Part shown: positions 1-6,980 of the stretch, in pieces
Numbering within the stretch: position 1 is the stretch's first letter
Layout of the letters: the number at the start of each line of letters is the position of its first letter
Source of the DNA: an uncultured Clostridia bacterium
GTDB taxonomy: Bacteria > Bacillota > Clostridia > UBA1381
Reading direction: 5' to 3'
Length of the DNA: 8,547 nt
Assembly (NCBI GenBank): GCA_934463455.1
Contig: CAKSJU010000092.1
Location: 1 to 8,547 of the forward strand
Position numbers and translations under genes: made by a program
The notes under the pieces: generated by a model
The model's input: only the letters and a program-made list of their open reading frames with translations
Databases searched by the model: none
Told to the model about the DNA's origin: nothing

Positions 1-1651
1 GTGAAATGGGGAAGATAACAGTAATTTTTGTCCCTTTTCCGACTGTACTGTCAAGGGATATTTTCGCGTGGTGATATACCGCGCCGTGCTTTACTATCGA
101 AAGCCCGAGACCTGTTCCGCCCTCTGCTTTTGAGCGGCTTTTGTCTACCCTGTAAAATCTTTCGAAAATTCTTTCTTTTTGAGAAGACGGAATACCTATT
201 CCGGTATCACTGACAGAAAGATATATATTTTCGTCCGTCTTTGAAATTTCGGTAAGTACCTTTCCTCCGTTTTTATTGTATTTAATGGCATTGTCGCACA
301 GATTATAAATCATTTCGTCAAGGATTTGTTTTACTCCCGTAATTACGGCATGCTCTCCGCAAAGCTCAAAAGTAATATTTTTCTTTTTCGCATTCGGAGT
401 AAGTCTTTTTATTACTTCTGCGGAAAGCTCATACAGATCGGTTTTTTCTTCTTCAAAATTTTCGGTGTTTTCTTCAAGCTCGGAAATTTTTATTATATCC
501 CGGACAAGAGCAATAAGCCTTTGAGCTTCCGAATATATCGAATTTGAAAAATCAATTACGGTTTCTTCCGGTAAGCCGCCGTTTTTCATGATTTCCGCAA
601 ATCCCGAAATGGACGTGAGCGGAGTTTTTAGTTCGTGCGAAACGTTTGCGGTAAATTCACGCCTCATCGTTTCTCTTTTTGCGCTTTCGGTGACATCCAA
701 AATGACTATTACCGCACCCGCTACCGTATTTTTTTCTGTTACCGGATTGGCAATAAGATTGTATGTTTTATCTTCGTGCTGCATGATATTTTCGGCTCTT
801 TTTCCGCTCAGTGCATCTTTAATTGCCTCTCTGAAGCTGCTTGTCCTGTTCAATGTCAAAACATTTCCTTCGCCTTTTTTAGCATCCAAGAGCTTCAATG
901 CCGCAAAATTGCAGGAAAGCAGATTTGCACGCTTGTCAATAACCAAAAATCCCTCATTCATATTTTCGGTTATGAGCCGAAATTCTTCCTGCATTTGCTT
1001 TGCTTTTTTTATTTGTTTTTTTATAGTTCGGTTTTGACCTATTATTTTATGCAAAAACGGAGAAAGCTCGTCATATGCGGTAAAATCCTCCGGATTATCC
1101 AAGTCGATTTCGTTTATCGGCTTTATAATGCTTTTCGACAGCTTTGACGAGAGGAACAAAGACAGTATCAATGCCGCGAAAATAATAAATATAATAGGCT
1201 GCATCAGTCCGAGAAACAAAGTCAAAATGGTATATTGAGTTGTTGATATTCTGACTATGCTTTCATCATCAAGTTTTTTTGCATAATAGATGGTTTTTTC
1301 GGTAAGAGTGGATGAATATCTTGTGCTGAAGCCGCTCCCGTATTGCTTAGCTTTTTTAAACTCTTCGCGGTCGGAATGATTCTCCATTTTTGTTACATCT
1401 GCCTTTGTATCGGCAATAATGTCTCCGTTTTCGGCAATAAGTGTAATACGGTTATCGGTTTCGGGGAGCTTGTTTAAAAGAGCTTTGTCTCCGCTGCTGA
1501 CGGTGTAAGATATGTAATCGGCTTCGTTTGCGAGTTCGCTTTTTATTCTGCTTTCAAATACTTCGTACAAAATTCCCATAACAAAAACAAGACTTGCAAT
1601 AAGTACCGAAAGGGAAGTAAAAAAAATCGACCTGAATATTTTGCGGGTCAC
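1..1651 (-). CDS. phoR: PhoR-type phosphate sensor histidine kinase (3' end cut by the window edge)
   Basis: Membrane kinase that would autophosphorylate and pass phosphate to the adjacent PhoB. I translated this frame by hand: it is open for 550 codons from a GTG at 1649-1651 down to base 2. Visible parts: transmembrane helix about residues 7-28, extracytoplasmic segment about 30-140, second helix about 143-168, a short HAMP-like linker (Pro178), a PAS domain about 225-325, then the kinase core. H box SHELKTPLTS has the phospho-acceptor His339; N box CDNAIKYN has Asn454; G1 DTGIGIP starts at Asp482; F box FERFYRV follows; G2 is GTGLGLSIV around 512-519. The final visible residues (GTKITVIFPI) are where such kinases normally end, so little is missing. 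The GTG directly abuts the phoB stop codon in the same frame; the ribosome site GAGGTGG lies in the last phoB codons, five bases before the GTG. An internal ATG falls inside the first helix and is a poor start. Confidence 0.93.
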   Translation of the reverse strand, partial: MTRKIFRSIFFTSLSVLIASLVFVMGILYEVFESRIKSELANEADYISYTVSSGDKALLNKLPETDNRITLIAENGDIIADTKADVTKMENHSDREEFKKAKQYGSGFSTRYSSTLTEKTIYYAKKLDDESIVRISTTQYTILTLFLGLMQPIIFIIFAALILSLFLSSKLSKSIIKPINEIDLDNPEDFTAYDELSPFLHKIIGQNRTIKKQIKKAKQMQEEFRLITENMNEGFLVIDKRANLLSCNFAALKLLDAKKGEGNVLTLNRTSSFREAIKDALSGKRAENIMQHEDKTYNLIANPVTEKNTVAGAVIVILDVTESAKRETMRREFTANVSHELKTPLTSISGFAEIMKNGGLPEETVIDFSNSIYSEAQRLIALVRDIIKISELEENTENFEEEKTDLYELSAEVIKRLTPNAKKKNITFELCGEHAVITGVKQILDEMIYNLCDNAIKYNKNGGKVLTEISKTDENIYLSVSDTGIGIPSSQKERIFERFYRVDKSRSKAEGGTGLGLSIVKHGAVYHHAKISLDSTVGKGTKITVIFPIS

Positions 1652-2323
1652 TTATACCACCTCGATTTTGTATCCTATGTTTTTTACGGTTTTAATCATA
1701 GTTCCGGCTTTTTTAAGCTTTACACGCAGCTTTCTGATATGGACGTCGAGAGTTCTCGATTCTTCGTAGTATTCGCCCCAAATTTTATTAAGCAATGTAC
1801 TGCGGCTTACCACATTGCCGTCCGCTTCAAGCAGACACAGCAAAAGCAGGTATTCCTTGTATGACAAATCTATGGATTCGCCGTCTGCTTCTATAATATG
1901 CTTTTCGGTATTAACATAAAGCGGTCCGATTTTATATTCAAAGTTTTTTTCTTTATTTTTGTATGTACGGCGCAAAAGTGCCTTTACTCTTGAAGCAAGC
2001 TCGGTCATGCCGAACGGTTTTGTAATGTAATCGTCCGCCCCCATGTCCAAGCCGGTGACTTTATCGTATTCGCTTCCTTTTGCGGTTATCATAATAACCG
2101 GAATATCTTCGGTTTTTCCGCCTGCACGCAGTTTTTTTAAAATTGATAAGCCGTCTTCTTCCGGCAGCATTATATCAAGCAAAACCAAAGAAGGTGTTTC
2201 GTTGGCTGCCGCGTCCCAAAATTCATGGGGAAAACAAAATCCCTGTATATCATATCCCTCTTTTGAAAGGGCATAACATATAAGTTTTCTTATATTGTCA
2301 TCGTCTTCAACCAAATAAATCAT
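1652..2323 (-). CDS. phoB: PhoB/PhoP-type phosphate response regulator (OmpR family)
   Basis: Two-domain DNA-binding response regulator, 223 residues, the usual size for the OmpR/PhoB family. The receiver domain (about 1-118) has the acidic cluster Glu6-Asp9, phospho-acceptor Asp50 in LLDIMLP, Thr80 in MITAKG and Lys102 in TKPFG. A winged-helix domain follows (about 128-222), with the recognition-helix region TLDVHIRKLRVKL near 191-203. Its place between phoU and phoR marks it as the phosphate regulator; receiver sequence alone could not separate it from other OmpR members. It probably binds the repeat array upstream of pstS. A ribosome site AAGGGTGAG precedes the ATG, and a separate promoter lies just upstream, so it can be made both from the pst transcript and on its own. 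Confidence 0.93.
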   Translation of the reverse strand: MIYLVEDDDNIRKLICYALSKEGYDIQGFCFPHEFWDAAANETPSLVLLDIMLPEEDGLSILKKLRAGGKTEDIPVIMITAKGSEYDKVTGLDMGADDYITKPFGMTELASRVKALLRRTYKNKEKNFEYKIGPLYVNTEKHIIEADGESIDLSYKEYLLLLCLLEADGNVVSRSTLLNKIWGEYYEESRTLDVHIRKLRVKLKKAGTMIKTVKNIGYKIEVV

Positions 2324-2341
2324 AAATTCTCACCCTTTTTA

Positions 2342-2370
2342 ATTATACCACCCGCAGAGACTTGTTTCAA
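2342..2370 (-). promoter_or_regulatory. Sigma-A-type promoter for phoB-phoR
   Basis: On the minus strand, TTGAAA (2365-2370) and a perfect TATAAT (2342-2347) are separated by exactly 17 bases. The predicted start near 2335 leaves a leader of only about 12 bases, so the ribosome site would sit almost at the 5' end of the message. I see no hairpin-plus-T-tract terminator between phoU and this promoter, so read-through from the pst operon is likely as well. No clear Pho-box array is present here, which suggests basal expression of the regulator pair from this site. Confidence 0.7.
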
Positions 2371-2379
2371 CATTTTTCG

Positions 2380-3033
2380 TCAAAAATTGTTAAATTCTTT
2401 ATGCTTTCCGGTTATTGAATAAATTACCCATTCCGCAATATTTTCGGCATGGTCGCCTATTCGTTCGAAATATTTTGCTATCATGAGCAGGTCGATAAGC
2501 CCTTCGGCATTATCGGTTGTTTCCTTTACGCCGGCGATGAGCTCGTTTTTAACCTTTATGAAAAGGTTGTCAACAACATCGTCGTGCTTGATTACGTCGT
2601 ATGCTATATTTACATCGCTTTTTACAAATGATTCAACGCTTTCCGTTACCATTTTTATTGTAGCACGAGCCATGTCTGCTATATGAACTTTACCGCTTAT
2701 TCCGCTTTCGTTTGCAAAGCAGACTATTTCGGCAATGTCGGATGCCTGGTCGCCTATGCGCTCCATGTCGGAAATCATTTTAAGAGCGGAGGAAACAATC
2801 CTCAAATCTTTAGCTACAGGCTGCTGCTGCAAAAGCAGCTTCATACAGAGGTTTTCGATGTCTCTTTCTTTTTGATCTATTTGTTTGTCTGTATCAAATA
2901 CATTTTGCTTCAATGATTCGTCGTTGTCTATCAAATATTTTGCCGCTTCGGAAATAGCTTCTTCGCAGAGTGCTCCCATTGTTATAAGCTCTGTGTTCAA
3001 CGTAGATAATTGTTCGTCAAAATGGTTTCTCAT
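2380..3033 (-). CDS. phoU: PhoU phosphate-signalling regulator
   Basis: Cytoplasmic helical protein of 217 residues (family about 215-240) that connects the Pst transporter with PhoR, keeping signalling off when phosphate is plentiful. It consists of two related three-helix PhoU repeats. Each carries the family's metal-binding signature: ERIGDQASD at 91-99 and ERIGDHAEN at 190-198. The start codon overlaps the pstB stop by one base (TAATG), and a GGGAGG ribosome site lies eight bases upstream, so translation is probably coupled to pstB. It is the last gene of the pst block before the internal phoB promoter. No missing motif or truncation is seen. Confidence 0.95.
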   Translation of the reverse strand: MRNHFDEQLSTLNTELITMGALCEEAISEAAKYLIDNDESLKQNVFDTDKQIDQKERDIENLCMKLLLQQQPVAKDLRIVSSALKMISDMERIGDQASDIAEIVCFANESGISGKVHIADMARATIKMVTESVESFVKSDVNIAYDVIKHDDVVDNLFIKVKNELIAGVKETTDNAEGLIDLLMIAKYFERIGDHAENIAEWVIYSITGKHKEFNNF

Positions 3034-3785
3034 TATCCAAACCTCCCTGTTATATAATCTTCGGTTCTTTTATCTTTGGGCGACGAGAACATTTTCTCGG
3101 TATCATCGTATTCTATTATTTCGCCCATAAGGAAAAATGCTGTTTTGTCCGCAATTCTTGCCGCTTGCTGCATGTTGTGAGTGACAATTATAATAGTATA
3201 CTTTTCTTTAAGTTCCATTGCCAAATCTTCAATTTTAGAGGTAGAAATCGGGTCAAGAGCAGAGGTAGGCTCGTCCATCAAAAGTATTTCGGGGTCTACG
3301 GCGAGAGCGCGGGCTATACAAAGTCTCTGCTGCTGTCCTCCGCTCATCGAAAGCGCACTTTTTTTGAGTCTGTCCTTACACTCATCCCATATTGCGGCTT
3401 TTTTCAGAGAATTTTCAACTATTTCGTCAAGCTTTATTCTTGATTTTATTCCGTGTATTCTCGGTCCGTAAGCAATATTGTCATAGATACTCATGGGGAA
3501 CGGATTTGGTTTTTGGAACACCATTCCGACGCGTTTTCTTAAAACCGTAACGTCTATGTCTTTTTTTATATCAACTCCGTCCAGAGTGATTTTTCCCTCA
3601 ATTCGGCAGCTTTCCACAAGGTCATTCATTCTGTTGAGTGTCTTTAAAAAAGTGGATTTGCCGCAGCCGGACGGTCCGATAAGAGCTGTTATTTCGTTCT
3701 GCGGAATAGCAATATTAATATCTTTGAGTGCATGATTTGTATCATACCATAAATTAAGATGTTCTGCTTTTAGTATATCTTTCAT
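3033..3785 (-). CDS. pstB: Phosphate ABC transporter ATP-binding protein PstB
   Basis: ATPase of the high-affinity phosphate importer, 250 residues, the normal length. All nucleotide-binding motifs are present: Walker A GPSGCGKST (37-45), Q-loop Gln91 in VFQKPNPFPMS, a segment typical of PstB; signature SMSGGQQQR (146-154); Walker B LLMDEP (168-173) followed by TSALDP; and switch His203 in VTHNM. Two copies would dock on the cytoplasmic face of PstC-PstA. The ATG directly follows the pstA stop (TAAATG) with a GGGGGA ribosome site about seven bases upstream, and its own stop overlaps phoU by one base. Confidence 0.97.
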   Translation of the reverse strand: MKDILKAEHLNLWYDTNHALKDINIAIPQNEITALIGPSGCGKSTFLKTLNRMNDLVESCRIEGKITLDGVDIKKDIDVTVLRKRVGMVFQKPNPFPMSIYDNIAYGPRIHGIKSRIKLDEIVENSLKKAAIWDECKDRLKKSALSMSGGQQQRLCIARALAVDPEILLMDEPTSALDPISTSKIEDLAMELKEKYTIIIVTHNMQQAARIADKTAFFLMGEIIEYDDTEKMFSSPKDKRTEDYITGRFG

Positions 3786-4652
3786 TTATTTGTCCCCCTT
3801 TTTGAGTTTTTTTGCGGCTAATTTTGCGGATAGATTAATTATAAAAGTTAAAATCAGCAATATTGCGGCAATTGCAAAAGCTATATCAAAATCGCCGCGT
3901 TCCTTTGCATACATATACAGTGCTACGGTCAGAGTAGAGCCTGCCTGATTGGGCAGCGGTGCATGAATAAAGCTTATTATTTCGTTTGCCATACCGGCGG
4001 TGAAGAGCAGAGCAGCACTTTCGCCGACTATTCTTCCTATAGAAAGAATACAACCGGTGACAATGCCGTCAACAGAGGAGGGCAGGACTACCGTTCGTAT
4101 CATATGCCATTTACCGCTGCCGAGTCCCAAGGCTCCCTCGCGGTAGCTGCTCGGTACGGTTTTAAGACTTTCCTGTACAGTTCTGATAATTGTCGGAAGA
4201 GTCATTATAACAAGAGTGAGTGCACCTGCCGCAAGACTTGTTCCCAAAGAAAAAAACTGTACAAATATTAACATGCCGACCAAGCCGTATATTATCGAGG
4301 GTATTCCCGAAAGTGTTTCTGTTGCAAGCTCGATTATGCGCACAAGCTTTTTGTTTTTGGCATATTCGTTCAGATAAACCGCCGCACCGACTCCGAGAGG
4401 AAGTACGATAATAAGCGTCATAAGCACGATGTAAAGTGTATTTAATATATTCGGGAGTATGCCGGTTGTTTCGCGTATAAGACTGGGCTTTGTTGTAAGC
4501 AGGGTAAGATTAATATGCGGGATACCGCGGTATGCTATATAACCTATCAGCAAAGCAAGAAAGAGTATTATAATACCGGTTGCTGCATACATAAGAATAT
4601 TTAAAAGAACATCCTTTGCATTTCTTAGGTCGGATATTTTTTTGTTCGGCAT
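3786..4652 (-). CDS. pstA: Phosphate ABC transporter permease PstA
   Basis: Inner permease subunit of the phosphate importer, 288 residues. Hydrophobic stretches consistent with six helices are seen at about 18-41, 70-96, 115-135, 139-155, 195-220 and 254-275. The cytoplasmic coupling loop of binding-protein-dependent permeases is at about 172-191 (EGALGLGSGKWHMIRTV), where PstB would dock. Both ends are charged, typical of the family. It starts three bases after the pstC stop, with a strong ribosome site (AAGGAGGAA) lying inside the last pstC codons. PstA and PstC are related; this is called PstA from its place after pstC and from the ETLSGIPSIIYGL region with the downstream GRIVGESAALL motif. 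Confidence 0.95.
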   Translation of the reverse strand: MPNKKISDLRNAKDVLLNILMYAATGIIILFLALLIGYIAYRGIPHINLTLLTTKPSLIRETTGILPNILNTLYIVLMTLIIVLPLGVGAAVYLNEYAKNKKLVRIIELATETLSGIPSIIYGLVGMLIFVQFFSLGTSLAAGALTLVIMTLPTIIRTVQESLKTVPSSYREGALGLGSGKWHMIRTVVLPSSVDGIVTGCILSIGRIVGESAALLFTAGMANEIISFIHAPLPNQAGSTLTVALYMYAKERGDFDIAFAIAAILLILTFIINLSAKLAAKKLKKGDK

Positions 4653-4655
4653 TTT

Positions 4656-5519
4656 TTATTCCTCCTTCTTTTTTATGACCAGATTTAGAATAAGGTTTAT
4701 AATAAGAATAAATATAAAAAGCACAAGGGCTATCGAAAAAAGTGTCTGCCGCTGCAATCCCGATGAATAGGACATCTCCGATGCTACCGCAGTTGTAAGA
4801 AATCTTACGCTGCCGAAGAGCTTCGGCATGTTGGGAGTGTTTCCCGATACCATCATGACCGCCATTGCTTCGCCTATCGCTCTGCCTATACCGAGTACAA
4901 CCGAGGTTAAAATTCCGCTTTTTGCGGCGGGTACAATGATTTTGAAAACGGTTTCGGTTTTGGTTGCACCGAGTGCAAGCGAGCCTTCTTCGTATTCTTT
5001 CGGTACGGCTTTTATTGCGGTTTCGGAAACGCTTATTACCGATGGCAGTATCATTACCGAGAGTACGATAATGGCTGAAAATAAATTTGCACCGTCCGGT
5101 AGACCGAAAATATGACGGACGGCGGGAACGATTATTATCATTCCCACCAAGCCGTATACAACCGAAGGTATGCCCGCCAAAAGCTCTACTGCGCCTTTGA
5201 TGATTTTACCGAATTTTTTTGGGGCAAATTTTGAAAGATATATTGCGCAGAAAAGTCCTATCGGAACACCGATTATAATTGCGCCGAACGTTCCCAGAAC
5301 GGAGGAGGCGATAAACGGAAATATTCCGTAAAGCGGTTCTGCTGCCGTAGGGCGCCATACTTTTCCGAAAAGAAAGTCGAAAATGCCGATTTCTTTAACG
5401 GCGGGTAACCCCGAGATTAATAGGAAGGCGGTAATTACGGCGACGAATATAAGCGCCGTAATTCCGCAAACCCCGAAAAGGATACTCATTGATTTTTCCT
5501 TTATTTTTAATTTATTCAT
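4656..5519 (-). CDS. pstC: Phosphate ABC transporter permease PstC
   Basis: Second permease subunit, 287 residues, forming the phosphate channel with PstA. Predicted helices are at about 13-36, 66-94, 110-133, 146-163, 201-224 and 257-282. The coupling loop lies at about 178-197 (EGSLALGATKTETVFKI). ELLAGIPSVVYGLVG and GRAIGEAMAV are conserved PstC segments. It ends in a basic and acidic tail (KKKEE) whose codons provide the ribosome site for pstA. The ATG is 15 bases from the pstS stop; the AAAGGA ribosome site overlaps that stop codon but is rather far (about 11 bases) from the ATG. No anomaly in length or motifs is seen. Confidence 0.95.
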   Translation of the reverse strand: MNKLKIKEKSMSILFGVCGITALIFVAVITAFLLISGLPAVKEIGIFDFLFGKVWRPTAAEPLYGIFPFIASSVLGTFGAIIIGVPIGLFCAIYLSKFAPKKFGKIIKGAVELLAGIPSVVYGLVGMIIIVPAVRHIFGLPDGANLFSAIIVLSVMILPSVISVSETAIKAVPKEYEEGSLALGATKTETVFKIIVPAAKSGILTSVVLGIGRAIGEAMAVMMVSGNTPNMPKLFGSVRFLTTAVASEMSYSSGLQRQTLFSIALVLFIFILIINLILNLVIKKKEE

Positions 5520-5534
5520 AATAATTCATTTCCT

Positions 5535-6356
5535 TTATCTTATAACAGGTATCGCTCCTGCCTTTTCAATTAAGTCATCTGCTTTTGTACTTGTTGCAAA
5601 ATCGAAGAATTTTTGTGCTTCATCGGAAAGCTTACTGCCTTTTTTTGTTACAAGGACAAAATCTCTTTGGATTTTATATGCACCGCTTTGGATTGTATCC
5701 TTTGACGGAGCTACATTTTCAACCTTTAATACCTTTATGCTGTCTTTAACTGCGGCGAGCGAAGCGTAACCTATTGCATTCGGATTGCCGGAAACCGTTT
5801 GAATTACATCACCTGTCGAGGTCAGATCCTGTGAGTAATTGCATTTGTCTTTTGTACCGGTAATGGATTCAAAACCGTCTCTTGTACCCGATGCTGCTTC
5901 TCTGCCTATCAGAACTATCGGACCGTCAGCTCCGCCGACATCTTTCCAGTTTGTAATTTCACCGGTATAAATTTTTGCGATTTGTTCAACTGTCAGATTT
6001 TCAACCGTGTTTTGCGGATTTACGATTATGGCAATTCCGTCGATTGCAACAATTGTTTGTTCAAGAGTTTGTTTTTCGTCGTCCTTTAAATCACGGCTGG
6101 AAAGACCTATGTCGCAGCGTCCTTCCGATACTGCCTGTATTCCCGAGCCCGAGCCGGTGGGGTTGTATGTTACCTTTACGTCTTTATTTTCTCCCATGTA
6201 GCTTTCGCTTAAGTAGCCGATAACCTTTTCCATTGACGTTGAGCCGTCGGTTGAAACGGTTTTTTGCGCAGCGGGTTGAGTGTTACTTTCTCCGCAGCTC
6301 GTGAGTGCACCTGCCGCAAGAATTGCGGAAAGCATAATTGTAATAATTTTTTTCAT
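5535..6356 (-). CDS. pstS: Phosphate-binding lipoprotein PstS
   Basis: Extracellular phosphate receptor of the Pst importer. The first 21 residues form a lipoprotein signal: Met-Lys-Lys, a hydrophobic core, then lipobox LTSC with Cys21 as the lipid-attachment site, so the mature protein is anchored to the outer face of the membrane. Phosphate-binding segments of the PstS family are visible: TDGSTSM (36-42), NPTGSGSG (about 65-72), SSRDL (86-90) and REAASGTRDGFE (152-163). It is 273 residues from this start. An ATG three codons upstream (6363-6365) is also in frame, but it is only one base from the AAGGAG ribosome site (6367-6372), whereas the chosen ATG is ten bases away and gives the typical MKK start. 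It is first in the pst operon, behind a Pho-box promoter, and should be the most strongly induced gene under phosphate starvation. Confidence 0.94.
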   Translation of the reverse strand: MKKIITIMLSAILAAGALTSCGESNTQPAAQKTVSTDGSTSMEKVIGYLSESYMGENKDVKVTYNPTGSGSGIQAVSEGRCDIGLSSRDLKDDEKQTLEQTIVAIDGIAIIVNPQNTVENLTVEQIAKIYTGEITNWKDVGGADGPIVLIGREAASGTRDGFESITGTKDKCNYSQDLTSTGDVIQTVSGNPNAIGYASLAAVKDSIKVLKVENVAPSKDTIQSGAYKIQRDFVLVTKKGSKLSDEAQKFFDFATSTKADDLIEKAGAIPVIR

Positions 6357-6442
6357 AATAATCATTCTCCTTATTTTTTTGATTAGGCACGGTGTTGAAA
6401 TTTCTCATGCCCGAGTAACTGTAATTTTTTGATTACATCCTG

Positions 6443-6448
6443 ATTATA
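6443..6448 (-). promoter_or_regulatory. -10 element of the pstS promoter
   Basis: A perfect TATAAT on the minus strand. Seventeen bases upstream the sequence is TTCGGA, a poor -35, as expected for a promoter that depends on an activator. Transcription would start near 6436, leaving a leader of about 80 bases before pstS. The nearest TTAACA unit of the Pho-box array ends 10 bases upstream. Confidence 0.65.
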
Positions 6449-6458
6449 ACTCTTTCTA

Positions 6459-6509
6459 TGTTAATTCCGAAAGCCATTTTATGTTAATTCTATGTTAATT
6501 AATTTTTAA
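6459..6509 (-). promoter_or_regulatory. Pho-box array (PhoB/PhoP binding site) upstream of pstS
   Basis: On the minus strand three exact TTAACA units lie at 6493-6498, 6482-6487 and 6459-6464, with a near match TTAAAA at 6504-6509 and a degenerate unit TGGCTT at 6471-6476. Unit starts are 11, 11, 11 and 12 bases apart. Three units sit in an identical 10-base context (TATGTTAATT on the plus strand at 6457, 6480 and 6491). In Bacillus the PhoP site is known as direct TT(A/C/T)A(C/T)A repeats with about five-base spacers placed at roughly -20 to -65, matching the positions here (about -23 to -73 from the predicted start). Confidence 0.82.
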
Positions 6510-6532
6510 GATTTAAACTTTGCCGAAATTAC

Positions 6533-6561
6533 TTGCAATTTTAAAAAAATAATGGTATAAT
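6533..6561 (+). promoter_or_regulatory. Promoter for the eutS-like operon
   Basis: TTGCAA (6533-6538) and a perfect TATAAT (6556-6561) are spaced by 17 bases, and TGG directly before the hexamer makes an extended -10 (TGnTATAAT). Start is predicted near 6568, giving a leader of only about 20-30 bases, too short for the ANTAR-target hairpins that control many eut operons. A second TATAAT at 6567-6572 lacks a matching -35. Confidence 0.65.
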
Positions 6562-6596
6562 ATTATTATAATGGCATTAAGATAGGGATGATATGC

Positions 6597-6980
6597 ATGG
6601 ATATTGATAAATTGAAAATAGGTGACAATTCCGATAAACAAAGAATTATTCAGGAGCTTGTTCCGGGTAAGCAGATTACCCTTGCTCATATTATTGCCGC
6701 TCCGGATGAAATATTGTATAAAAAACTGGGTCTTGATCCGAAAGTGGATTATAAAAATGCCGCTATCGGAATACTTACGGTTACACCGGCAGAAACGGCG
6801 GTTATTGCGGCGGATATAGCTATGAAAGCGTCAAATGTCGAATTGGGTTTTGTAGACCGTTTCAGCGGTACACTGATTATAACCGGAATGGTATCGGATG
6901 CGGAGGCCGCTATTTATGCTATTGTTGATTATGTAACGCAAAAGCTCGGTTTCTCTTCATGCGAGGTAACAAAGACCTGA
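6597..6980 (+). CDS. eutS: EutS/PduU-family bacterial microcompartment shell protein
   Basis: Small shell protein with a circularly permuted BMC domain; family members form hexameric tiles of ethanolamine- or propanediol-type microcompartments. The recognisable signature IIQELVPGKQITLAHIIA is followed by AIGILTVTPAETAVIAADIA, VELGFVDRFSGTLIITG and a C-terminal SCEVTKT, closely resembling EutS and PduU. I cannot separate the two: the N-terminal extension before the signature recalls PduU. Length is 127 residues from this ATG, somewhat more than the roughly 111-116 of enteric EutS and PduU; the extra lies at the N terminus and in a short insertion around LDPKVDYKN. An in-frame ATG at 6588 abuts the weak AGGG ribosome site (6584-6587), whereas the ATG at 6597 is nine bases away and is preferred. 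It is first in a plus-strand cluster, with no metabolic enzymes of a microcompartment nearby. Confidence 0.88.
   Translation: MDIDKLKIGDNSDKQRIIQELVPGKQITLAHIIAAPDEILYKKLGLDPKVDYKNAAIGILTVTPAETAVIAADIAMKASNVELGFVDRFSGTLIITGMVSDAEAAIYAIVDYVTQKLGFSSCEVTKT

Noticed and set aside
28..1147. Several plus-strand open frames of 61 to 170 codons
   Set aside because: They lie opposite the phoR kinase frame, which is open for 550 codons and carries all kinase motifs; the plus-strand proteins have no recognisable domain or ribosome site.
3033..4652. pstA-pstB junction (TAAATG) and pstB-phoU overlap as sequencing or frameshift problems
   Set aside because: Both junctions have ordinary ribosome sites upstream and intact proteins on each side; tight packing is normal for pst operons.
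6366..6587. Small gene or riboswitch in the divergent spacer
   Set aside because: The region is fully explained by two promoters and the Pho-box array, and I see no frame with a ribosome site nor any known aptamer pattern.
6562..6596. ANTAR/EutV-type antiterminator leader before eutS
   Set aside because: The leader from the predicted start is only about 20-30 bases, with no room for the dual hairpins or a terminator.
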